DNA of 8,793 bases from an uncultured Oscillospiraceae bacterium (GTDB taxonomy: Bacteria > Bacillota > Clostridia > Oscillospirales > Oscillospiraceae), in the NCBI GenBank assembly GCA_910587505.1, contig CAJULD010000078.1, positions 1 through 8,793 on the forward strand, read 5' to 3'. The notes beneath the pieces are model-generated. The model saw only the letters and a program-made list of their open reading frames with translations. It ran no database searches and was not told the origin of the DNA. A program made the position numbers and the translations under genes. This document shows positions 1-6,203 of this stretch, in pieces. The stretch's first letter is position 1, and the number at the start of each line of letters is the position of its first letter.

Positions 1-402
1 GAGATGCAGGTCTACCGGGCCTCCGGCGCGGGCGGGCAGCACGTGAACAAGACCTCCTCCGCCGTGCGGCTGATCCACCGCCCCACCGGCGTGGTGGTCT
101 CCTCCCAGCAGGAGCGCAGCCAGGTCCAGAACCGGGAGAACTGCATGAAGATGCTGCGGGCCAGGCTGATGGAAATGAAGGCCCAGCAGCACGCGGAGAA
201 GATCTCCGATATCAAGGGCGTACAGATGAAGATCGAGTGGGGCAGCCAGATCCGCTCCTATGTCTTCATGCCCTATACGCTGGCCAAGGATACCCGCACC
301 GGATACGAAAACGGCAACATCAGCGCCGTCATGGACGGGGATCTGGATGGATTTATCAATGCCTATCTGACCGCCAGCGCGACGGGAGAGCTGAAAAAAT
401 AA
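1..402 (+). CDS. prfB: Peptide chain release factor 2, C-terminal part (5' end outside window)
   Basis: This is the last 133 codons of a class I release factor, which recognises stop codons UGA and UAA in the ribosomal A site and triggers peptide release. The frame is open from base 1 and ends at TAA 400-402. The universal GGQ motif, whose Gln is placed in the peptidyl-transferase centre, is at bases 31-39 within the run RASGAGGQHVNK. RF2 rather than RF1 is indicated by the C-terminal IEWGSQIRSYVF and the ending DGDLDGFI; RF1 has a different block here. The codon-recognition domain and the autoregulatory frameshift site typical of prfB would lie to the left and cannot be judged. No downstream gene shares its strand; the gene ends in the hairpin-rich spacer and converges on the aldo/keto reductase. 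The identification is secure; only the missing 5' end is uncertain. Confidence 0.96.
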   Translation, partial: EMQVYRASGAGGQHVNKTSSAVRLIHRPTGVVVSSQQERSQVQNRENCMKMLRARLMEMKAQQHAEKISDIKGVQMKIEWGSQIRSYVFMPYTLAKDTRTGYENGNISAVMDGDLDGFINAYLTASATGELKK

Positions 403-432
403 TAAACGGCAGGCAGAACGTCTGCCGCGATA

Positions 433-465
433 AGGGCCCCGGCGGGAAAACCCCGCCGGGGCCCT
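433..465 (+). terminator. Perfect 14-bp GC stem after prfB, without its own T-run
   Basis: Bases 433-446 and 452-465 are perfect complements around the loop AAAAC, 30 bases past the prfB stop. The stem is what a rho-independent terminator would have, but the next bases are CATGTGTGTC and not T-rich. Either it works together with the following hairpin at 476-500, or an original T-run was displaced by an insertion. It could also protect the 3' end of the prfB mRNA. Confidence 0.5.
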
Positions 466-667
466 CATGTGTGTCAAAAAAGTGGCTGCGCCACTTTTTT
501 GAATAAGTTCCGCTTTGTGGGCCGGCCCAAAGGCCGGCTTAACGCTGAAAGCGCCGCCTTGCGGCGCTTCATGACGTACACGCCGCGGGAAAGACACTTC
601 AATTTTATTTGCCGCCTCCGGGCGGCAAACCCCTGCGGAGGGCTTTTTTGACAGGCTGAAGGGCCCC
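458..667. repeat. MITE-like block with imperfect 25-bp terminal inverted repeats
   Basis: Bases 458-482 and the reverse complement of 643-667 are both 25 bases long and agree at 20 positions. Both begin GGGGCCCT and end TGTCAAAAAAG, the last part being a perfect 11-bp inverted repeat (472-482 and 643-653). Inside are four further hairpins: 476-500, 521-538 (7 bp, loop CAAA), 549-569 (9 bp, loop CTT) and 608-629 (9 bp, loop TCCG). No convincing reading frame is inside. Terminal inverted repeats, small size, lack of coding and stacked palindromes fit a miniature non-autonomous element or dispersed palindromic repeat. It also fills the gap between two convergent genes, so at least part of it serves as a terminator. 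No clear target duplication is visible at the edges, so mobility is inferred. Confidence 0.45.
476..500 (+). terminator. Bidirectional rho-independent terminator between prfB and the reductase
   Basis: An 11-bp perfect stem (476-486 and 490-500) with a three-base loop TGC carries six A on its left arm and six T on its right arm. It can therefore act as an intrinsic terminator for prfB on the plus strand and, read the other way, for the convergent reductase gene. It lies just inside the left inverted repeat of the 458-667 block. Confidence 0.75.
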
Positions 668-678
668 TGCGCAGTCCG

Positions 679-1857
679 TCACCACAGCCGGAAGGTCTGG
701 ATGCCCCATCTGGCCGCCTTATAGGAGACGGTTTCCAGCTCTCCCGCCGCATCCTTCAGCAGCTGCCGGATGGGCAGACGCTGGGGGCAGTGGCTTTCGC
801 ACTTGCCGCAGCCCACGCACTGGGAGGCGCTGGCAGGGGACTTCCGCATGGCGGTGCATTGCAGGTAATCCCGCCGGCCGGAGGCTTTCCCCTCGGAGTA
901 CATGGCGTTATAGCACCGGAAGGTTCCGGGGATATCCACCCCCCTGGGACAGGGCATGCAGTAGCCGCACCCGGTGCATCCCACCTTCACGCTGCGGCGG
1001 ATCTCCTCCCGCACCCGCAGGATGAGGGACCGGTCGGAGCTGGTCATGCACCCCGGCCGGGCGTCGGAAGCCACGGCCAGATTCTCCTCTACCATTTCCA
1101 TGGAGCTCATGCCGGAGAGAACGCAGGTGACCTCCGGCTGATCATAGAGCCACCTGAAGGCCAGCGCGGCAGGCGTGGGGCCTTCCGGGTTCTCCCGGAA
1201 CAGCTCTTTGGCGGATTCCGGCAGAAGGTCCACCAGCCGTCCGCCCCGGAGGGGCTCCATAATGATGACCGGCAGTCCCCTGGCGTGGGCGTACCGCAGG
1301 CCGTCCACTCCGGCCTGAGAGGTTTCGTCCATGTAATTGTACTGAATCTGGCAGAAATCCCAGTCACAGGCATCCACCAGCTCCCGGAACATGGGGGTGT
1401 TCCCGTGATAGGAGAAGCCAATATTGCCGATCTCCCCGGAGGCCAGCTTTCCGGCGATCCATTCCTCCATGCCCAGCTTCTTCAGCCTCTCCCAGGTGGC
1501 CGTGTCCGTGAGCATGTGCATGAGGTAATAGTCAATGTGGTCCGTGCCCAGGCGGCGCAGCTCCTCCCGGAAAATCTTTTCCACCCCGTCCATGGATCTG
1601 ATGAGGTAATGGGGCAGCTTGGTGGCCAGTCGTACCTGGTCCCGGCAGTGATTCCGGCGGAGAATCTCCCCCACGGCCGCCTCGCTGCCGGGGTAAATGT
1701 AGGCGGTGTCCAGATAGTTCACCCCGCCCCGGATGGCGGCCATGACTTCCCGCTCGGCCTTGTCGAGGTCAATACCGCCGCCCTTCCGGGTAAAGCGCAT
1801 ACAGCCATAGCCCAGCAGGGAAATATCCCGCCCCTTTTTATCTTTTCGATACTGCAT
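679..1857 (-). CDS. Aldo/keto reductase with C-terminal 2x[4Fe-4S] ferredoxin domain
   Basis: A 392-residue predicted oxidoreductase, probably cytoplasmic. Residues about 1-285 form the aldo/keto reductase TIM barrel: the family's catalytic tetrad can be placed at Asp50 and Tyr55 (YLDTAYIYPGSE), Lys80 (LATKLPH) and His114 (YYLMHML). Residues about 290-360 hold two cysteine groups, C294-C297-C300-C303-P and C347-C350-C353-C357-P, the pattern for two 4Fe-4S clusters. In this subfamily the barrel probably uses NAD(P)H and the clusters pass electrons, but the substrate is unknown. The ATG at 1855-1857 is supported by AAAGGAG (plus positions 1865-1871) seven bases upstream. It stands alone on its strand, divergent from the amidase gene, and converges on prfB. 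The fold and cofactor assignment are firm; the reaction is not known. No residue of the tetrad or of the cluster ligands is missing. Confidence 0.93.
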   Translation of the reverse strand: MQYRKDKKGRDISLLGYGCMRFTRKGGGIDLDKAEREVMAAIRGGVNYLDTAYIYPGSEAAVGEILRRNHCRDQVRLATKLPHYLIRSMDGVEKIFREELRRLGTDHIDYYLMHMLTDTATWERLKKLGMEEWIAGKLASGEIGNIGFSYHGNTPMFRELVDACDWDFCQIQYNYMDETSQAGVDGLRYAHARGLPVIIMEPLRGGRLVDLLPESAKELFRENPEGPTPAALAFRWLYDQPEVTCVLSGMSSMEMVEENLAVASDARPGCMTSSDRSLILRVREEIRRSVKVGCTGCGYCMPCPRGVDIPGTFRCYNAMYSEGKASGRRDYLQCTAMRKSPASASQCVGCGKCESHCPQRLPIRQLLKDAAGELETVSYKAARWGIQTFRLW

Positions 1858-1887
1858 GATAAAACTCCTTTCCGGTATCCCCCTGAT

Positions 1888-1914
1888 TCGACAAAATTCG
1901 CACTGCGCTATTAA
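1888..1914 (+). promoter_or_regulatory. Weak candidate promoter for the amidase gene
   Basis: TCGACA (1888-1893, five of six matches to TTGACA) is followed after 15 bases by TATTAA (1909-1914, four of six to TATAAT). This spacing is shorter than ideal. It lies in the 109-bp divergent gap and would give a 5' leader of about 50 bases. I found no better match for the plus strand here and no convincing promoter for the divergent reductase. Confidence 0.3.
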
Positions 1915-1972
1915 GGATGGATAAGGCCCGTCCGATATTAAAGCGAAGCTGATTGGAAAGAGGGGGATGCTT

Positions 1973-3706
1973 ATGCACGATTTCAGGCGCCGGACGGGAT
2001 GGAGCTTTCCGCTTTCCCGTCTGGCGGCATTCTGCCTGGCGCTGCTGTTTCTGCTGTCCGCTCCTGCGGCGGCGGCGGAGACAGAGCCGGACGAAGCGGA
2101 GGAGGCGGCGGTGTGGACCGCCGTGGAGACAATCCTCCGCAGCTATGAGGAAGCGGCCATGCTCTATGTGGACCGGGACCTGCGCCTGGGCACCGTGGCC
2201 GGGCCGTCGGTGCTGCTGCCCGTGGAAACGGAAGGGGAAGAGAGCAGGAGCATCCGGGTTTTCGGGAAGGATATGACGCTGGCCCAGCTGCCGGGAAACA
2301 TCATTTTTCTGGAGAAGAAGGCCGCGTTTTACGCCGCCATGCGGCAGATGCAGGGAATCTACCGGGAGGACCTGCATCTGACTTACAGGATGGAGGGGCT
2401 GGAGCTGACGGAGGACACCGCCAGAGTCTCCGTCAGGGAGACGGCGCAGTTCCGCTATACCGACAGTGACCGCCAGTCCGTATATGAGGCGTTTTTCACG
2501 GTCTATCTGATTAAGCTGGAGGGCCGGTGGCTGATTGCCGGCGTAACCGACGGCAGCCGGTTTGACAAGCTGTACCGGGACCAGGGAGAGGCGTTTGATC
2601 TGGACGCCGCGCTGGCGGAATTTTCTGCCCGGCTGGAGGAGGAGAACTGCCGGGTTGCTTTCCCCGGCACGCCCTGTGACAGCCCCGGGCGAATCCCATA
2701 CAGCGGGGCCAGCGCCGCCGCCTATGCGTACACCTACTCCCGGATGTCCGCAGGGACGCCCCGAAGCGGGTTTTACAATACCCTTTTTACCGGTTATGCC
2801 GGGGAGGGCGGGGACTGCATGAATTTTGCCTCCCAGTGCATGTGGGCGGGATTCGGCGGCAGCGAGAGCGCCATTGGAGAACTTGGTCTGCCCATGGATA
2901 CCGCGGGGAACAGCCAGTGGTTCGGCCGCGCCGCCGGCGGGGGAAAGATCAATCATGCCTGGATCAGCTGCCAGTCCTTCCGGCAGTATCTGACGGGGAA
3001 TAAGGAGGGGACCGGCAGCGGCGGGTCCAACGCCGCGGTGGATACCGGCATATACGCCACCATTCTGGATGTGGGCGCGGGCTGCGGCTTCTCCGGAGTG
3101 GCGGCGGACGAGCTGCTGGGGGCCGTGGCCCATGTGGAGGGCAGCGGCGGCGCTTACTCTCACGCCATTGTTTTTACCGATGTGACGGGAACCCGGCGCA
3201 GCGATGTCTGGTTCTGCGGCCATACCAAGGATATCACCCATCTGAAGCTGGGCGACTACTACATCGGGCCCCTCAAGGTCTATATTCCCCGCTACCTGCG
3301 CGCCGGTGAAATGGCAGGGGAGGACATCCGCACGGAGCGCTCCCGGCCTGTCGAGGCAGGCGGCACCGCCATTCTGTCGGCCCGGATGAATACGGTTCAG
3401 GAGCAGATGACCATTACGGTGACGCCGCCCGGCGGCGCGGCGGAGCCGGTCGTGTCTGTGGACGATGCGGACAACTGCTGGACGGAATATACGTTTTCCA
3501 TACCGGGACTGTACCGGGTGGATTGCAGCGCCAGAGCGCCGGGAGGCGGCCGGACGGCCACCTCCACCTGCTATATCCGCTGCTGGTCGCCGGAGGATCT
3601 GCTTCCTGAGGAGGCGTCCCGGCCGGAGGAAACCGGAGAATCGGAAATGCCCGGCTGGCTCCGCCAGCCGGAGGACGCGGCGGCTTCTGGCGTGAACAAA
3701 AAGTAA
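1973..3706 (+). CDS. Secreted putative amidase (Amidase_6, papain-like) with N- and C-terminal accessory domains
   Basis: A 577-residue exported protein. Residues 1-35 are a signal peptide: basic start (HDFRRR), hydrophobic core (AAFCLALLFLL) and an AAAA cleavage region. Residues about 45-200 resemble an NTF2-like domain of mixed helices and strands ending in EGRWLIAGV. Residues about 240-440 match the putative amidase domain PF12671: Y-S-G-A-x-A-x-x-YA at the front, catalytic GGDCMNFASQC with Cys282, then YSHAIVF with His397 and a later HTKD. Residues about 455-540 look like an Ig-like beta domain, followed by a Pro/Glu-rich tail. The family is thought to cleave amide bonds, possibly in cell-wall peptides, but this protein's substrate is unknown. 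The ATG at 1973 is chosen because GAGGGGG (1960-1966) is six bases upstream; an in-frame ATG at 1967 touches that site and is less likely. It is monocistronic, closed by the 3765-3799 terminator. Confidence 0.88.
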   Translation: MHDFRRRTGWSFPLSRLAAFCLALLFLLSAPAAAAETEPDEAEEAAVWTAVETILRSYEEAAMLYVDRDLRLGTVAGPSVLLPVETEGEESRSIRVFGKDMTLAQLPGNIIFLEKKAAFYAAMRQMQGIYREDLHLTYRMEGLELTEDTARVSVRETAQFRYTDSDRQSVYEAFFTVYLIKLEGRWLIAGVTDGSRFDKLYRDQGEAFDLDAALAEFSARLEEENCRVAFPGTPCDSPGRIPYSGASAAAYAYTYSRMSAGTPRSGFYNTLFTGYAGEGGDCMNFASQCMWAGFGGSESAIGELGLPMDTAGNSQWFGRAAGGGKINHAWISCQSFRQYLTGNKEGTGSGGSNAAVDTGIYATILDVGAGCGFSGVAADELLGAVAHVEGSGGAYSHAIVFTDVTGTRRSDVWFCGHTKDITHLKLGDYYIGPLKVYIPRYLRAGEMAGEDIRTERSRPVEAGGTAILSARMNTVQEQMTITVTPPGGAAEPVVSVDDADNCWTEYTFSIPGLYRVDCSARAPGGGRTATSTCYIRCWSPEDLLPEEASRPEETGESEMPGWLRQPEDAAASGVNKK

Positions 3707-3764
3707 CCCAAAAGGTACCGGACCTGGTCCGCCGTAGCGCAAATAGAAATTCAAATCCGGAGTG

Positions 3765-3799
3765 ACGCAGGGGGGCAGGGCCCCCTTGCGTGATTTTTT
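3765..3799 (+). terminator. Strong rho-independent terminator of the amidase gene
   Basis: An 11-bp stem (3765-3775 with 3781-3791, one G-T pair) closes a five-base loop CAGGG and is followed by GA and six T (3794-3799). It lies 58 bases past the amidase stop. There is no A-run on the left side, so it should work for the plus strand only and not for the convergent phosphodiesterase gene. Confidence 0.85.
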
Positions 3800-3828
3800 G
3801 CTGCTTTCTGTTCACACAAAAGGCAGGC

Positions 3829-4653
3829 TCATGGAACAAACCGCTCAAAAATCACCGGCACGCTCTCGGCCTCCAGCCGCTCCATGGTTTCCCGGTCCCG
3901 GACGGTCCAGGCCGCCTCATGGACGCCGTAAAGCTTTTTCATCAGCCGCAGGCTGATGTTGTCCCGGTCCAGGCAGTTGTATGCGATGAAATCCGGCTTT
4001 GTCAGCGCGGTAGTCAGCAGATGGGTCAACAGAAACCGCGTTGGCAGGGACAGGCCGCTGACCTCGCTGGATTTCATAAAATTCTGGCTGAGCTGCCCCC
4101 GGAGGACCGCAGGGTACTTCTCCTTCAGCCGCAGCAGCGCGCCGGGATGGAAGGACTCCACGCAGCAGGTACCCTGCCAGTCCTTCAGCAGGGCCATGGC
4201 GGCGTCGGTGAGGGCGGCGGCGTTGCCCCGCTCCACCTTCAGCTCCACAATCAGTGGCGCTCTGTCCCCGAAGAGGTCCAGAACTTCCCGGAAAAGGGGG
4301 ATGGTCTCCTCCGTATCCTGAAGGGGATAGTCCGGCAGGTCCGCGGCGGTCAGATCTTCGATGAAGGCTGTTTTCCCGCAGACTCTGGTCAGATCGCTGT
4401 CATGAACCACCGCCAGATTCCCGTCGGCCATGAGGTGGACGTCCAGCTCCGCGCCGAAGCCCGCCTCCGCCGCCGCGCGGAAGGCGGCCATGGAATTTTC
4501 CGGGCGGCCCTGGGCCAGGTCATGGAGCCCCCGGTGGGCATAGCGGGTGTTTTCCAGCTTCTCCCAGCCCGGATGGCCCCGGCGGGGAGCAAGCAGAGCG
4601 CACCACGCTCCCGCCACCCCCAGACAGCCCGCCGCCAGGGTAATTGCTCTCAT
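3829..4653 (-). CDS. Glycerophosphodiester phosphodiesterase, membrane-anchored
   Basis: A 274-residue enzyme of the GDPD family, which hydrolyses glycerophosphodiesters to sn-glycerol 3-phosphate and an alcohol, with a divalent metal. The TIM-barrel active-site set is complete: His40-Arg41-Gly42, Glu52-Asn53, Glu69-Leu-Asp71-x-His73, His84-Asp85 and Glu137-x-Lys139. Length is normal for a single-domain bacterial GDPD. Residues about 4-22 form one hydrophobic helix followed by Arg-Arg, which suggests a membrane anchor; the basic residues after the helix favour the catalytic domain facing the cytoplasm, though this is weak evidence. The ATG at 4651-4653 has GGGAGAG eight bases upstream. It follows the MFS gene by 111 bp on the same strand and may be read with it. 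The family assignment is firm; the exact substrate is not known. Confidence 0.94.
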   Translation of the reverse strand: MRAITLAAGCLGVAGAWCALLAPRRGHPGWEKLENTRYAHRGLHDLAQGRPENSMAAFRAAAEAGFGAELDVHLMADGNLAVVHDSDLTRVCGKTAFIEDLTAADLPDYPLQDTEETIPLFREVLDLFGDRAPLIVELKVERGNAAALTDAAMALLKDWQGTCCVESFHPGALLRLKEKYPAVLRGQLSQNFMKSSEVSGLSLPTRFLLTHLLTTALTKPDFIAYNCLDRDNISLRLMKKLYGVHEAAWTVRDRETMERLEAESVPVIFERFVP

Positions 4654-4717
4654 ATCTTCTTCTCTCCCATCCTGTTTCTCAATAAAAAACGCTGCATTGT
4701 GACCGTGCGGAATACAG

Positions 4718-4747
4718 GCCCCTAACGTCCTTTTGGGGTGCTTTTTT
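4718..4747 (+). terminator. Weak plus-oriented terminator-like hairpin in the transporter-GDPD gap
   Basis: GCCCC (4718-4722) can pair with GGGGT (4735-4739), with two more A-T pairs across a T-T mismatch, and six T follow at 4742-4747. The T-run is on the side that would stop plus-strand RNA, while both neighbouring genes are on the minus strand. Read on the minus strand it is a hairpin preceded by A's, so it should not stop the operon message, though it could affect stability. Confidence 0.3.
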
Positions 4748-4764
4748 AAGTATAAGAAAAAGTA

Positions 4765-6111
4765 TCAGTCGTCCATATCCTCAAAGGCGGACAGACCCTT
4801 CTTCGCCTCCGCCCTGCTGTCGCCGTGGCGGACAAAGCACATGGTGACAAAGCTCATGGCCACAAAGAAGGCCGCGTAGGGGAACAGCACCTGATAACTG
4901 ATATGCTTCATCAGCGTGCCCGCCAGTACCGGCGTGATGACCTGGGCCGTCATGGAGGCGGTGTAGTAGTAGCCGGTGAACTTGCCCACGTCGCTGCCCC
5001 TGCACATTTCCACCACCATGGGCAGAGAGTTGACGTTGATGGCCGCCCAGGCCAGTCCCACCAGTGCGAAGGCCACGTACATGACAGGGGTGATGGTATG
5101 GGCGTGGCGGGTCAGGAAGAAGCCCGCCAGGAAGCAGGCCGCCAGCAGCACCACGCCGGACATAATGGTCTTCTTCCGCCCCACCCTGGAGGCGATGATG
5201 CCGATGGGAATATAGGACACGATGGCCCCCACGGTGGCCACCATCAGACAGGTGGCCGTGCCGCCGATGCCTTCGCCCATGACCTCCGAGACATAGGTGG
5301 AGAACCAGGTGGTCACGCCGTTATAGCCTGCGAACCAGAGCGCGATGGAGACCAGCAGGAAGGCCAGACTCTTCTTTACGGGCACGGGAAGCTTTTCGTT
5401 GCCGCTGCCGTCGTCCTCGGCCAGATTCCATTCCGGGTGCTGCTTTTCCAGCGCCCGGTTTTCCGCCGCCAGCCTGGGTTCCCGGATGGTCAGCAGCATC
5501 ACCGCCACCGCGGCGATCATGATAAGGGACACGATGATAAACAGAGGCTGATAGTTCACGTGGGCCAGTCCCCGGGTTTTGGCGGAGGGATACAGCAGCG
5601 CCGTCACCCCCAGATACAGCACACCGCCCACCGCGCCCATGAGGTTGATAATGGCGTTGGCCTTCGAGCGCAGAGGCTTGGGGGTCACGTCTGGCATGAG
5701 GGCCACGGCGGGGGAACGGTAGGTGCCCATGGCGATGAGCAGCAATCCCAGGACGATGACGAAGCTGACCAGCCTGAAGGGGGCCGCTTCGGCGGAATAG
5801 CTGTTGTCCAGTACGGGCAGCAGGTTCATCAGAACCGCTGCGGCGGCGGTTCCGCCCAGAATGAAGGGAGTGCGCCGGCCCACCTTCGTCTCCCTGCATT
5901 TGTCGGACAGACTGCCGAACAGGGGCAGCAGGAACAGGGCCAGAATGTTGTCCGCGGCCATAATCACGCCGGTGAGAGATTCGTCCATGTGGAATGTCTC
6001 CCGGAGGATCAGGGGGACCAGGTTGTCGTACATCTGCCAGAAGGAGCAGATGGACAGGAAGGCCAGTCCCACCAGGATGGTGCGCTTGTTGTTGAGCTTC
6101 ATTTCGTTCAT
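4765..6111 (-). CDS. MFS transporter, probable sugar-type (12 membrane helices)
   Basis: A 448-residue Major Facilitator Superfamily permease. About twelve hydrophobic segments are visible, arranged as two six-helix halves around a hydrophilic central loop (residues about 210-240). The loop after helix 2 carries the MFS signature as GSLSDKCRETKVGRRTPF, and the matching loop of the second half is SRVGRKKTIM. The first-half block RSPAVALMPDVTP followed by RSKANAIINLMGAVGG resembles the SLC45/sugar-proton symporter-like group; I infer a sugar or sugar-phosphate-like substrate but cannot name it. The ATG at 6109-6111 is chosen over an in-frame GTG 57 bases earlier because GAGAGG with spacing 8 sits right before it and the first membrane helix then begins soon after the start. 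It lies between the HAD phosphatase (90 bp upstream) and the GDPD gene (111 bp downstream), all on one strand. Confidence 0.92.
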   Translation of the reverse strand: MNEMKLNNKRTILVGLAFLSICSFWQMYDNLVPLILRETFHMDESLTGVIMAADNILALFLLPLFGSLSDKCRETKVGRRTPFILGGTAAAAVLMNLLPVLDNSYSAEAAPFRLVSFVIVLGLLLIAMGTYRSPAVALMPDVTPKPLRSKANAIINLMGAVGGVLYLGVTALLYPSAKTRGLAHVNYQPLFIIVSLIMIAAVAVMLLTIREPRLAAENRALEKQHPEWNLAEDDGSGNEKLPVPVKKSLAFLLVSIALWFAGYNGVTTWFSTYVSEVMGEGIGGTATCLMVATVGAIVSYIPIGIIASRVGRKKTIMSGVVLLAACFLAGFFLTRHAHTITPVMYVAFALVGLAWAAINVNSLPMVVEMCRGSDVGKFTGYYYTASMTAQVITPVLAGTLMKHISYQVLFPYAAFFVAMSFVTMCFVRHGDSRAEAKKGLSAFEDMDD

Positions 6112-6119
6112 GGAATTTT

Positions 6120-6131
6120 CCTCTCTCCTCT
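6120..6131 (-). promoter_or_regulatory. Ribosome binding site deciding the transporter start
   Basis: On the minus strand a purine run ending in GAGAGG lies eight bases before ATG 6109-6111. The longer GTG-started frame places this run inside the coding region and has no comparable site, so the shorter protein is preferred. Confidence 0.7.
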
Positions 6132-6145
6132 CAGGTAACACAATC

Positions 6146-6203
6146 GGTTCAGAACCTGTATTCACCACCGGTGAACGCCGCCTGGGCGGTCCCGGTGTTT
6201 TTT
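6146..6203. other. Palindromes and plus-oriented terminator-like hairpin between HAD and transporter genes
   Basis: Three symmetric structures are packed here. GGTTC-A-GAACC (6146-6156) and TTCACC-ACC-GGTGAA (6161-6175) are perfect inverted repeats of operator-like size just upstream of the transporter. CACCGG (6166-6171) also pairs with CCGGTG (6192-6197), enclosing a smaller CCGC/GCGG stem, and is followed by six T (6198-6203) that overlap the phosphatase stop codon. The T-run points to termination of plus-strand RNA, although no plus-strand gene ends here. The first two could be a repressor site controlling the transporter separately; this is inference. Confidence 0.4.

Noticed and set aside
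458..667. CRISPR-like array suggested by the several hairpins
   Set aside because: The hairpins differ in sequence and spacing; there are no direct repeats with regular spacers.
474..752. Small open frames on both strands in the prfB-reductase spacer
   Set aside because: They run through several perfect hairpins and terminators, lack ribosome binding sites and have no likeness to known small proteins.
790..1914. A 374-codon plus-strand frame opposite the reductase
   Set aside because: Composition is His/Gly/Pro-rich with no domain likeness, and the other strand encodes a complete aldo/keto reductase with all catalytic and cluster residues.
1838..3754. A 638-codon open frame on the minus strand opposite the amidase gene
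   Set aside because: It is antisense to a gene with clear domain motifs, is rich in Gly, Pro, Ala and Arg as expected from a GC-rich shadow frame, has no recognisable motifs, and overlaps the reductase start.
4825..6138. A 437-codon plus-strand frame opposite the MFS transporter
   Set aside because: It is a shadow frame with extreme His, Gly and Gln content, while the other strand gives a well-formed 12-helix permease.
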